The notes under the pieces are model-generated. The model saw only the letters and a program-made list of their open reading frames with translations. It ran no database searches and was not told the origin of the DNA. Position numbers and translations under genes: made by a program. A stretch of 20,577 nt of DNA from an uncultured Bacteroidales bacterium (GTDB lineage Bacteria > Bacteroidota > Bacteroidia > Bacteroidales > WCHB1-69), in contig CALECM010000021.1 of assembly GCA_937949745.1 (NCBI GenBank), positions 1-20,577 on the forward strand, written 5' to 3'. Positions within the stretch are counted from its first letter, which is position 1. Each line of letters begins with the position of its first letter. Below, piece after piece: positions 13,363 through 20,577 of the stretch.

Positions 13363-14537
13363 AATGTTTTTTCTATATTGACCGGCTTCCATTTAAATGC
13401 GAGGTAAGCCAGGTATACCGTAATACAAAGCAACACAATAAGAGCTCCGGCTTGTCTGCCTCCTAACAAAGAACTGGCCCAGGTCATTAAAGGCGGGATT
13501 ATAGCACCTCCCACAATTCCGGTAACCATCAGACCCGAAATATCATTGGCTCTTTCGGGACGAGCCTGCATCGCTAACGAAAATATTATGGAAAAAATAC
13601 TGGACATGGCGTAACCTGTCAACCCTATAAGCACGAGCATAGGCCATTTTCCGGTAACGAAAATAAGTACTGCCAGTGCCGCTAAACCTAATATAACATG
13701 GATCCTGAAATATTTCAAAGCATCCATCTTGATCAGAAGAGCGGTACCTATAAAAGCTCCGATGGTACGACACGCGAAATAAACGCTCGGCGCATATCCG
13801 ACGCGTTCCACAGGCAGATTCAACCGTTCCATCAACAGTTTTCCCGATACCATATTTACGCCCACGTCGATACCCACACAAGCTACTATACCCAGAAATA
13901 ATAAAAGGATAGTCTTATCTCCCAATAGTTTAAAAGACTCCTTTACAGAAGTTGCAGAACTGGAGACCTCTTTTGGAATGGAAGTGAATAAAAGCCATAA
14001 ACCGGAAAAAAGCGTAATGAAACCGAAAATGGGCAGCATATACATCCAGTTACCTAAACGGGCCGCGGCGAAACCGGCAATAAACGGACCGCAAAAAGAA
14101 GAGATCGCTTTTACCACCTGCCCGGCGGTAAGCGCGCTGGTTAACGATTTGCCGGTTACCACATTCGAAACCAAAGGATTCAGAGAAACCTGCAAAATGG
14201 TATTACCTATTCCCAGTAAGGCAAATGCCACAAAACAAACATAAATATTGAGGTTATTCAGGGTAAAAAAAGGCAGGAACATCCCGATAATAGTAATCAG
14301 CATGCTTAGAAGTACCGTATTCTTCCTGCCGATCTTGTTCATTAATCTCGCGGATGGAATTGCCAGTAGCAAAAACCATATGAAAACCATGCTTGGAAGG
14401 AAGCCGGATAATCTTTCCGAAAGGCCAAAACCATCTTTCACATAACTGGTGGCAATACCGACCACATCCACAAAACCCATAACGAAAAAACCAAATACCA
14501 GCGGTAAAAGCGACCAGACAAGAGATTTGTTCTTCAT
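13359..14537 (-). CDS. MFS transporter, probable sugar permease (FucP-like)
   Basis: A 392-residue polytopic protein with about 12 hydrophobic segments, starting MKNKSLVWSLLPLVFGFFVMGFVDVVG. The first cytoplasmic loop has SARLMNKIGRKNTVL, the MFS D/N-x-x-GRK-type signature, and the N-terminal half carries NTILQVSLNPLVSNVV, which resembles the FucP/GlcP-type sugar:H+ symporters common in Bacteroidetes. It should lie in the inner membrane and import a small sugar or related solute by proton symport; the exact substrate cannot be told. A -7 box lies 25 bases upstream and its stop overlaps the cinA start by four bases (ATGA), so it is the first gene of a two-gene transcript. No sugar-catabolic gene is adjacent, so context gives no substrate clue. 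Confidence 0.88.
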   Translation of the reverse strand: MKNKSLVWSLLPLVFGFFVMGFVDVVGIATSYVKDGFGLSERLSGFLPSMVFIWFLLLAIPSARLMNKIGRKNTVLLSMLITIIGMFLPFFTLNNLNIYVCFVAFALLGIGNTILQVSLNPLVSNVVTGKSLTSALTAGQVVKAISSFCGPFIAGFAAARLGNWMYMLPIFGFITLFSGLWLLFTSIPKEVSSSATSVKESFKLLGDKTILLLFLGIVACVGIDVGVNMVSGKLLMERLNLPVERVGYAPSVYFACRTIGAFIGTALLIKMDALKYFRIHVILGLAALAVLIFVTGKWPMLVLIGLTGYAMSSIFSIIFSLAMQARPERANDISGLMVTGIVGGAIIPPLMTWASSLLGGRQAGALIVLLCITVYLAYLAFKWKPVNIEKTL

Positions 14538-14561
14538 GCTTTATTATTTAAAGTTTGAGGA

Positions 14562-14569
14562 CAAAATTA
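14562..14569 (-). promoter_or_regulatory. Bacteroidetes -7 promoter box for the MFS gene and cinA
   Basis: Minus strand TAATTTTG matches TAnnTTTG and ends 24 bases before the ATG at 14537. The rest of the gap to 14667 shows no gene and no clear terminator. Confidence 0.5.
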
Positions 14570-14667
14570 CATGTTTTTTTGGAATAACCACTATAAAGAA
14601 AAACAGGGTGGATTACAGCCGCAACAATCATGAAAGGATCAATTGTAAAAAAATAACAAATTATCTT

Positions 14668-15351
14668 CTACAACATCGCACGGTCAGATAATACCGGACT
14701 CTGTTCGAGGTATTCGGCATTATCCGCATATATGTAAAGAAGTGAACCTTCCTTGATCGTGTTGATGATAGGTTTGGTAACATCACGAGGTAAAGCCGGA
14801 CATCCCTGACTTCTCCCCAGTCTTCCCGCCCACCTTATAAAAGATGGATCGGAATAATCGGCACCGTGTATCACGATAGCGCGTTCTTTTGCTTTATCGT
14901 TAATGTTTTTTTCCAAACCGTTCAGGACAAGAGAATAGCCGTTATTTCCCTGATAGGTGTTGCCGGTAAGATAAAAGCCCAATGAACTTTGATTGGATCC
15001 TTTTCTGTTGGAAAAGGAAACCGCGTAATTGTCTCCACTGTTTTTTCCATGTGAAACATACGAAGAATAAAGTAATTTTCTTTGTTTTAAGTCCAACACA
15101 TAAAACCTTTCTTCTGTGGAAGGCTTTGAAAAATCGATCAGGGTCAATATATCTTTATTGGAAGCTTCTATTTTTTCGTATCCGGCCATCGCCTGTTCAA
15201 AAGCTTCGTAATTTATCGTATTTTCCAGTTGCATCTCGTAATAGAGTTGCTCGGTAGTGTTTAACGGTATAACCAGGGGAACCGAGTGATGGATCCAGCC
15301 GTAACTTAAAGGAAAAAAGAGCATTAACAGCAGTATGAAAAATCTTTGCAT
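14668..15351 (-). CDS. L,D-transpeptidase-like murein enzyme (YkuD_2 type)
   Basis: A 227-residue protein with an N-terminal hydrophobic segment (MQRFFILLLMLFFPLSYG), probably a signal peptide. The catalytic part has AIVIHGADY with His162 and GRSQGCPALP with the nucleophile Cys184, the pattern of the YkuD_2 group of L,D-transpeptidase catalytic domains; YVSHGKNSGDNYAVSFSN upstream matches their usual entry strand. Such enzymes make or remove 3-3 peptidoglycan crosslinks or attach proteins; which one applies here is unknown. The longest frame starts at 15387, but a -7 box lies at 15377-15384 and the signal peptide begins at 15351, so that ATG is chosen. It follows the other L,D-transpeptidase gene by 55 bases with its own promoter. 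Confidence 0.88.
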   Translation of the reverse strand: MQRFFILLLMLFFPLSYGWIHHSVPLVIPLNTTEQLYYEMQLENTINYEAFEQAMAGYEKIEASNKDILTLIDFSKPSTEERFYVLDLKQRKLLYSSYVSHGKNSGDNYAVSFSNRKGSNQSSLGFYLTGNTYQGNNGYSLVLNGLEKNINDKAKERAIVIHGADYSDPSFIRWAGRLGRSQGCPALPRDVTKPIINTIKEGSLLYIYADNAEYLEQSPVLSDRAML

Positions 15352-15376
15352 TTTGGTAATTAAAAATTCTGAATTA

Positions 15377-15384
15377 CAAAAATA
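15377..15384 (-). promoter_or_regulatory. Bacteroidetes -7 promoter box for the YkuD_2 gene (decides the start)
   Basis: Minus strand TATTTTTG matches TAnnTTTG. It would put transcription start around 15370, downstream of the in-frame ATG at 15387 and about 20 bases before the ATG at 15351. Confidence 0.55.
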
Positions 15385-15406
15385 CAAAAAAATTCAATAC
15401 AAAGTA

Positions 15407-16414
15407 TCATTCAATCACGACTATAAGTGTTTGATCGATGGGACCCCAATTATAAATGAACTCGGCATGGGAAGAAGCATTCCTCACGCACATGTGGGAA
15501 CGTGGTATAGTACCCAGGGTCTGACTGTATTCGATAATGGATTCCCGTGGTTTATTCACCGGAACTCCGTGAACATATCCTCCGTTGCTAAATCGGCTGG
15601 CATGAGGAGAGAAGCCGCCGATATTGGAGGTACCATCCACCAGATAATACATTTTCACCTTTTTTTCCTGTACCACAAAAATGCCCAGAGGGGTTTCGTG
15701 TTGGTAAGGAGGACGGTGTACCCCGGTAGTAGCAGGGTTCATACTGCGTATTTTCCAGGTGGAACCTATCTTTTCCAATACCGCGGTATTCTGGTTGTGC
15801 CGGTCGACGATAACCACTTTGGAAAAATGACGTACCGAATCAGCTATTCTTTTAACATATTTTTTAGGAATCATCCATTCGTCTCCTATGTAGATACATT
15901 CGGCGCGATAAAAATTACTGTCTTCGTCCAATATTTTAATAAGAGAGCCGTCGGTAGCGTATCTTTCGGGTTTTTCCAGATCATTGACCAGATAAAGCGG
16001 TATGGATTGGTAACGTTCGACTCCGTACGGGTCCTGAAGATTATTATATTCATTCCGTTTAACGTTCCTGGCTAACGGAGCCAGTCCATTTACATTTTTA
16101 CGATTTTGTACGATACCCCAGGAAGAAGGTTCCCGTTGGGCGGTTTCAATCACTTTAATATGATCTTTTATTTTATCCCACTGAAATTCCCGTGTCGTAT
16201 CTTTATATGGATAGGTGTCGTCAAGAGTATATTTATCGTATGTTAGATCTTTTTCTAATGCCACTACAATGGGTTCCGGTTCTTTTGGCTGATTGTGAAC
16301 CGTTTGCACCGAATCTACGGAAAGATTATCCTGGGATGATCCTTTTTCTGCCTTTTGTGAACATGAACCTAATAAGAGAAGAATAAAAAAAGATAGGAGA
16401 TGTATCTTTTTCAT
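15407..16414 (-). CDS. L,D-transpeptidase lipoprotein (YkuD domain with SH3-like region)
   Basis: A 335-residue protein with a type II signal peptide: MKKIHLLSFFILLLLGSC, lipidated at Cys18. A low-complexity linker (about 20-55) leads to a middle region. Within it, YQSIPLYLVNDLEKPERYAT followed by LIKILDEDSNFYRAECIY and EWMIPKKYVK (about 135-188) resembles a bacterial SH3-like fold; this is inference. The catalytic domain spans about 198-335, starting KVVIVDRHNQNTAVLEK, with His282 in GGYVHGVP and the nucleophile Cys309 in GTIPRSHMCVRN. The family consensus is SHGCVRM/N, so Met replaces the usual Gly before Cys; Ser306, His307, Cys309 and Arg311 are kept. It should crosslink or modify periplasmic peptidoglycan from a membrane anchor. 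It is divergent from the propeller lipoprotein, with a 119-base shared gap. Confidence 0.9.
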   Translation of the reverse strand: MKKIHLLSFFILLLLGSCSQKAEKGSSQDNLSVDSVQTVHNQPKEPEPIVVALEKDLTYDKYTLDDTYPYKDTTREFQWDKIKDHIKVIETAQREPSSWGIVQNRKNVNGLAPLARNVKRNEYNNLQDPYGVERYQSIPLYLVNDLEKPERYATDGSLIKILDEDSNFYRAECIYIGDEWMIPKKYVKRIADSVRHFSKVVIVDRHNQNTAVLEKIGSTWKIRSMNPATTGVHRPPYQHETPLGIFVVQEKKVKMYYLVDGTSNIGGFSPHASRFSNGGYVHGVPVNKPRESIIEYSQTLGTIPRSHMCVRNASSHAEFIYNWGPIDQTLIVVIE

Positions 16415-16486
16415 AAATTAGTTATTTGAGTTTATGACTATAATATTTTATAAATCAACAAGAAAAGGATTTCTTTGTTCAAACCT

Positions 16487-16494
16487 CAAAAGTA
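16487..16494 (-). promoter_or_regulatory. Bacteroidetes -7 promoter box for the L,D-transpeptidase lipoprotein
   Basis: Minus strand TACTTTTG matches TAnnTTTG, about 73 bases before the ATG at 16414. It lies where the -33 region of the divergent plus-strand promoter would be, so the two promoters probably overlap. Confidence 0.5.
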
Positions 16495-16506
16495 AATTAA
16501 AAAAGT

Positions 16507-16514
16507 TAAATTTG
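16507..16514 (+). promoter_or_regulatory. Bacteroidetes -7 promoter box for the propeller lipoprotein
   Basis: Plus strand TAAATTTG matches TAnnTTTG and ends 19 bases before the ATG at 16534. A TTTG at 16474-16477 is too far upstream for a standard -33. Confidence 0.5.
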
Positions 16515-16533
16515 CAGTTCATATTAAATTTTA

Positions 16534-17832
16534 ATGAAAAAAAATTTATTATTCCTGATCCTGTTCGGAGTTTTTATACAAATTTTCTTGTCCTGTAAAA
16601 GAGAAGAAAGTTTGCCGCCGGTTATCACGATGGAAAAACCGCTTTCAGGGAGTCTTTTCGAGGTAGGAGACAGTATATTTTTCCAGTGTAGGATTACCTC
16701 TGAAACTACTATCGAATATGCTGAAATCGCAATTTATTCCAATAGCGGCCCCACCAGCGGAACTTCACTGTTCTATCGACCATCAGGGCTATCGGCGGTA
16801 ATCAGCGGTTATTATCCGATCGATGACTTTACACTTGTATCCGGAGAATATTACTTGCATTGCAATGTAAAATCAGATGGAAAAATCAGTACGGGATCCG
16901 TAAAAATCCGTATTAACGGCATTCCTCCCAAACCTTTGGGGTTAATAGCAATCAATAAAGTTTCTTCGCTTTCCACGAATATTTATCATATCGATTCTGC
17001 CGGTAATCCCCAGTTATGGACTACCATCTATGGTGATTTTTTCGATGCCCGGATCGATAATTTATATCAACAGTTATACTTTTTCCCTTTGAAGAACGGG
17101 GAAATGCAGGCGATCGACCTTTATACCAAAAGAACCAAATGGAGCCTTTCTCCGGGTTCATCTCCTTCCCAGCAATGGTTCAGGGGAATAGAATTGATCG
17201 ATAACCGGCTTTATGTAGGAGACTACGGATCAAATATTACGGTCTACAGCCATGATAAAAGTATTTTACAGGTCATGGAAGCCCTGCCATTTTATACCGC
17301 AAAGCATTTTTTACGGATTAATTCTTTTACTTTATATTACCAGAAACCCTTACGTTCCGGCGACCATAACAGGATACTGGTATACAATATGGGAATGAAC
17401 CTCGTCCAGAATATGATCTTTGACCATGAACTTATTAAATGGTATGAAAAAGATGATAATACGGTTTATCTTTTCTATAATACCGAAAATGGATTTGAGA
17501 TCGCGTATTTATCCTACTACATGGCAGGCATTAATGTGTTGAGAACAATCAACGGCCAAACTTTGAATGATGTGGAGCAACTCTCGGACGGGCAATTCCT
17601 GTTGGCCACTCAGGAAGGAATATGGTCATACCGGCCTTTCTCCGGCCACGGTATTACGATGTTAAATGCCAAAGGAAATGTTACTGTACTTGAAAAAAAT
17701 GAAAACCTTACCCACGTAGCCGCCGTATCGGGACGTGAACTCTTTTTCATCGAGATGCCATTGGGAAATACAATAAATTCGGTGATGCTTCCTTACGAGA
17801 TCGAAAAAATATTCTGGCATATGGATAAATAA
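16534..17832 (+). CDS. Lipoprotein with Ig-like N-terminal domain and probable beta-propeller, function unknown
   Basis: A 432-residue protein with a type II signal peptide (MKKNLLFLILFGVFIQIFLSC), lipidated at Cys21. Residues about 28-130 look like an Ig-like beta-sandwich: PPVITMEKPLSGSLFEVGDSIFF, then alternating strands with the GEYYLHC and GKISTGSVKIRI patterns, as in Bacteroidetes surface lipoproteins. From about 133 to the end, short repeats such as NLYQQLYFFPLKNGEMQAID, NRLYVGDYGSNITVYS, NTVYLFYNT and GQFLLATQEGIWSYR read like blades of a WD40/PQQ-type propeller. That suggests a binding or scaffold role at the outer membrane or periplasm; no catalytic motif is seen. It is the only long plus-strand gene in this part, divergent from the L,D-transpeptidase lipoprotein and followed by a REP-like repeat. 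No susC/susD partner is present. Confidence 0.82.
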   Translation: MKKNLLFLILFGVFIQIFLSCKREESLPPVITMEKPLSGSLFEVGDSIFFQCRITSETTIEYAEIAIYSNSGPTSGTSLFYRPSGLSAVISGYYPIDDFTLVSGEYYLHCNVKSDGKISTGSVKIRINGIPPKPLGLIAINKVSSLSTNIYHIDSAGNPQLWTTIYGDFFDARIDNLYQQLYFFPLKNGEMQAIDLYTKRTKWSLSPGSSPSQQWFRGIELIDNRLYVGDYGSNITVYSHDKSILQVMEALPFYTAKHFLRINSFTLYYQKPLRSGDHNRILVYNMGMNLVQNMIFDHELIKWYEKDDNTVYLFYNTENGFEIAYLSYYMAGINVLRTINGQTLNDVEQLSDGQFLLATQEGIWSYRPFSGHGITMLNAKGNVTVLEKNENLTHVAAVSGRELFFIEMPLGNTINSVMLPYEIEKIFWHMDK

Positions 17833-17881
17833 ATTCCTGTGGGGAAATTGCGTATTGATAATATCCAAAAAATTTACTTTT

Positions 17882-17952
17882 TGTCATCCTGAACGTAGTG
17901 AAGGATCTATATTGTATTGACTACAGGATTATTCGCTTCATTCAGAATGACA
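17882..17952. repeat. REP-like imperfect inverted repeat
   Basis: Two 27-base arms (17882-17908 and 17926-17952) flank a 17-base centre. The left arm begins TGTCATCCTGAACGTAG; the reverse complement of the right arm begins TGTCATTCTGAATGAAG; about 20 of 27 positions agree. Both resemble the TGTCATTCTGAGCGAAGCG motif found in many copies between genes in diverse bacterial genomes. It lies in the 188-base gap between two converging genes (propeller lipoprotein and gcvP), where it could also fold in RNA and act as a bidirectional 3' end. The remainder of the gap is AT-rich with nothing else recognised. Confidence 0.75.
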
Positions 17953-18020
17953 GAAAGTATTTCATATCAACTTTTTATACAGCCTCATTACTTTACAAAT
18001 CATCAAAAGCAATTAGGATG

Positions 18021-20577
18021 TTATCCCAGGCAGGTTACCAAATTACGGTCTCCGTAAGCATCGTCAATCTTGCCCACTGAAGGCCAGTATTTATCATCAT
18101 GCGGAAGCGGAAAAGCAGCTTTTTCCCGGTTATAAGGCCTATCCCACATATCATTGCATATAACGGCCATGGTATGGGGAGCGTTTTTAATAACATTCTC
18201 TTTTTTATCGGCGCGACCTTCTTCAATTTCCCGGATCTCTTCCCTGATCGCGATCATGGCGTCACAAAAACGGTCTAATTCACTTAACGGCTCGCTTTCG
18301 GTAGGTTCCACCATTAGAGTGCCATGCACCGGAAAAGCTACGGTTGGAGCGTGAAATCCGTAATCCATCAATCTTTTGGCGATCTCTCCGACCAATACGC
18401 CCGCGCTCTTTTCAAACTCATTGCAATCCAATATCAATTCATGGGCGCACATCCCTTCGGAACCGGTATACAATATTTTATAATGTCCTTCCAGCCGTTT
18501 TCTGATATAATTGGCATTAAGGATAGCGTAACGGGTAGCATCGGCAAGGCCGTCGCCACCTAACATTTTCATATAGCCGTATGTAATCGGTAAAAGATAA
18601 GCGCTTCCGAAAGGAGCGGAAGAAACTTCACTGCCGTGTTTTCCACCCGTTTGTACCAATACGTGATTGGGAAGGAAATCGACCAGCTTTTCCGAAACGC
18701 CTATCGGACCAACACCGGGACCGCCACCGCCGTGAGGCATGGCAAAGGTTTTATGCAGATTCAAATGACAAACATCGGCACCCATAAAACCGGGAGAAGT
18801 TAATCCTACCTGGGCGTTCATATTCGCCCCGTCCATATAAACCAAACCGCCGTTATCATGAATAATATTGATAATGTCAAGAATTGCCTCTTCAAATACG
18901 CCATGAGTAGAGGGATAAGTGACCATAAGGCAGGAGAGGTTATCGCGGTAAAGTTCCGCTTTCTCTTTGAGGTCGGCCACATCTATTTCACCTTCCGCAG
19001 TTGATTTCACCACTATTATTTTGTTGCCCGCTTTCACGGATGAGGCCGGATTCGTACCATGTGCGGAAGCAGGGATCAGGCAGATGTTACGGTGTGCTTC
19101 TCCACGGCTGATATGGTAATTCCTGATCACCATCAGTCCTGCGTATTCGCCGGCAGCACCCGAATTGGGCTGGAAAGACATCGCGGCAAAACCGGTAATC
19201 TTACTAAGCCACTGATCCATTTCGCGGATAATTTCCAGATAACCTTCAGCCTGGTCAGCCGGTACAAAAGGATGGATTCCTCCTGCTTCCGGCCAGCTCA
19301 AAGGCAGCATCTCAGCCGCTGAATTCAATTTCATGGTACATGATCCCAGAGGTATCATAGCCCGGTTGAGGGAAAGATCTTTAATCTCCAGTTTCTTCAT
19401 ATACCGCATCATGGCCGTTTCGGAATGGTATTTCCTGAAAATATCCTGTTTCATAAAGGAAGATTTTCTTTCGACCTGAGCCGGGACATGGATGGTTTTC
19501 CGGCATTCTCCTTCACATTTTACCGGCTCGTATTTTTTACCGGCAACGGAAGCAAGTATATTCAATATCTGGTTAATGTCTTCTAATGTGGTAGTTTCAT
19601 CAAGTGCAATAGTAAAACAGGTATCGCACCAGTAGTAGAAATTGATCCGGTTACTTAACGCTCTTTCTCTTAATTTTTCTATGGATACACCATCCGGAAC
19701 TTCCAGGCATAATGTATCGAAATAATATTCATTGTATTGTTTATAACCATATTTTACAGCTTCTTTTTCCAGAACGCCTGCCAGGGTGGTAATACGGAGA
19801 GCCATATCTTTTAATCCGTCCGGACCGTGCCACATACCGTAAAATCCCGACATCACGGCCACCAAAGCCGAAGCGGTACAAATATTGGAAGTTGCCCTTT
19901 CGCGTTTGATATGTTGTTCCCTTGTTTGGAGGGCCATGCGGAAAGCGCGGTTACCCTGCGCATCTACGGTAATTCCTATAATTCGTCCCGGAATCTGTCT
20001 TTTAAAATCTTCTTTACATGCGAAAAATGCAGCAGCAGGACCACCATATCCCATAGGAATACCAAATCTTTGGGTAGAACCTACCACACAATCCGCGCCC
20101 CATTCTCCGGGAGGAGTGAGGATGGATAATGATAGCAGGTCGCAGGCTACTCCTACGAAAATGTTATAAGCTTTGGCCCGGGCCACAAATTCAGAGTAAT
20201 CGTGGATAGCACCATGTTGATTAGGATATTGCACCATTGCCCCGAAGAAGGTTTCATCAAGTTTCACCTGATCGGCTTTACCGATCACCAGTTCTATATC
20301 CAGGGGTTCCGCATTGGTTTTAAGCACACCTATGGTATAGGAGAAAACATCTTCCGAAACGAAAAATTTCTTCACCTCATTTTTAACGGCTTCCCTGCTA
20401 CGGCTGTTAAAAAACATCAGCATCATTTCTCCTGCCGCCGTCGCTTCATCTAAAAGAGAAGCATTGGCAATGGGTAAGCCCGTTAATTCGGAGATCATGG
20501 TCTGGTAATTCATTAAAGCTTCCAAACGTCCCTGTGAGATTTCAGCCTGATAAGGAGTATACGAAGTATACCATGAA
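18021..20577 (-). CDS. gcvP: Glycine dehydrogenase (decarboxylating), P-protein, N-terminus outside window
   Basis: Full-length GcvP has about 950 residues; here 851 are visible, since the frame stays open to the window edge with SWYTSYTPYQAEISQGR before the first possible start-like codon. GcvP decarboxylates glycine with pyridoxal phosphate and passes the aminomethyl group to the lipoyl arm of H-protein in the cytosolic glycine cleavage system. The N-terminal half has ERATSNICTASALVAVMSG. The C-terminal half has the PLP motif NLHKTFAMPHGGGGPG, whose Lys codon is at 18750-18752. The tail reads KYWPSVGKIDDAYGDRNLV, the normal GcvP end, then TCLG, slightly shorter and different from the more usual acidic or aromatic finish. 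No gcvT or gcvH is nearby. There is no internal frameshift. Confidence 0.96.
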   Translation of the reverse strand, partial: SWYTSYTPYQAEISQGRLEALMNYQTMISELTGLPIANASLLDEATAAGEMMLMFFNSRSREAVKNEVKKFFVSEDVFSYTIGVLKTNAEPLDIELVIGKADQVKLDETFFGAMVQYPNQHGAIHDYSEFVARAKAYNIFVGVACDLLSLSILTPPGEWGADCVVGSTQRFGIPMGYGGPAAAFFACKEDFKRQIPGRIIGITVDAQGNRAFRMALQTREQHIKRERATSNICTASALVAVMSGFYGMWHGPDGLKDMALRITTLAGVLEKEAVKYGYKQYNEYYFDTLCLEVPDGVSIEKLRERALSNRINFYYWCDTCFTIALDETTTLEDINQILNILASVAGKKYEPVKCEGECRKTIHVPAQVERKSSFMKQDIFRKYHSETAMMRYMKKLEIKDLSLNRAMIPLGSCTMKLNSAAEMLPLSWPEAGGIHPFVPADQAEGYLEIIREMDQWLSKITGFAAMSFQPNSGAAGEYAGLMVIRNYHISRGEAHRNICLIPASAHGTNPASSVKAGNKIIVVKSTAEGEIDVADLKEKAELYRDNLSCLMVTYPSTHGVFEEAILDIINIIHDNGGLVYMDGANMNAQVGLTSPGFMGADVCHLNLHKTFAMPHGGGGPGVGPIGVSEKLVDFLPNHVLVQTGGKHGSEVSSAPFGSAYLLPITYGYMKMLGGDGLADATRYAILNANYIRKRLEGHYKILYTGSEGMCAHELILDCNEFEKSAGVLVGEIAKRLMDYGFHAPTVAFPVHGTLMVEPTESEPLSELDRFCDAMIAIREEIREIEEGRADKKENVIKNAPHTMAVICNDMWDRPYNREKAAFPLPHDDKYWPSVGKIDDAYGDRNLVTCLG

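Noticed and set aside
13543..13881. A 112-codon minus-strand open frame within the permease
   Set aside because: An alternative frame of the MFS gene, rich in Arg, Tyr and Ser, with no hydrophobic segments.
15335..16075. A 246-codon plus-strand open frame
   Set aside because: It runs antisense to the L,D-transpeptidase lipoprotein, whose domains are clear. It has no signal peptide, domain or promoter, and its sequence looks like a reverse-frame translation.
20520..20525. GcvP start at the TTG near 20525
   Set aside because: The frame continues to the window edge as SWYTSYTPYQAEISQGR, normal internal GcvP sequence, so the true start is outside.
1..20577. Mobile elements, CRISPR array, tRNA or rRNA genes
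   Set aside because: No transposase or integrase, no regularly spaced direct repeats, and no tRNA-like or rRNA stretch seen on either strand.

Overview
The window looks like housekeeping chromosome of a Bacteroidota member, most likely order Bacteroidales. Evidence: the porG-like/uppS/bamA/ompH/ompH order seen in Porphyromonas-type genomes, Bacteroidetes-style lipoproteins (MKK... with SC lipobox), a FucP-like MFS sugar permease, the MeaB GTPase, and repeated TAnnTTTG (-7) promoter motifs just upstream of starts. Family or genus cannot be fixed from the sequence. I see no phage, insertion sequence, CRISPR array, tRNA or rRNA, and no gene-free stretch above 300 bases.

Layout, left to right. 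Positions 1-2696 (minus): typA/bipA, a SAM methyltransferase, then the first 18 codons of folB cut by the window edge. Positions 2880-4220 (minus): a small Cys-rich lipoprotein and meaB, each with its own -7 box. Positions 4368-4538 (plus): a 56-residue two-cluster ferredoxin ending at a hairpin terminator that can work in both directions. Positions 4621-10524 (minus): an outer-membrane biogenesis block transcribed porG-like, uppS, bamA, then three Skp/OmpH-like chaperones. Positions 10673-11887 (minus): infC-rpmI-rplT, in which infC very probably starts at a non-canonical AUC codon behind a strong Shine-Dalgarno sequence. Positions 12109-14537 (minus): an MFS sugar permease coupled to cinA by an ATGA overlap. 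Positions 14668-16414 (minus): two L,D-transpeptidase-type genes of different subfamilies. Positions 16534-17832 (plus): a predicted surface or periplasmic lipoprotein with a probable beta-propeller. A REP-like inverted repeat fills the convergent gap at 17882-17952. Positions 18021-20577 (minus): gcvP, glycine decarboxylase, missing its N-terminus at the window edge.

Functionally, the porG-uppS-bamA-ompH block joins lipid-carrier synthesis (undecaprenyl diphosphate) to outer-membrane protein insertion (BamA) and periplasmic chaperoning (Skp/OmpH). The two L,D-transpeptidases act on the same envelope. infC-rpmI-rplT and typA serve translation and ribosome assembly. MeaB, CinA, GcvP and the ferredoxin are separate metabolic or repair functions. 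Several starts are moved inward from the longest possible ORF because a -7 promoter box or a family-typical N-terminus shows the longer version is wrong (meaB, ldt1, rpmI, cinA, first ompH); infC is moved outward.

I did not find a convincing undescribed multi-gene system. The points most worth checking are the infC start with its Shine-Dalgarno sequence, the REP-like element, the unusual BamA C-terminus, and the uncharacterised propeller lipoprotein divergent from the L,D-transpeptidase lipoprotein.
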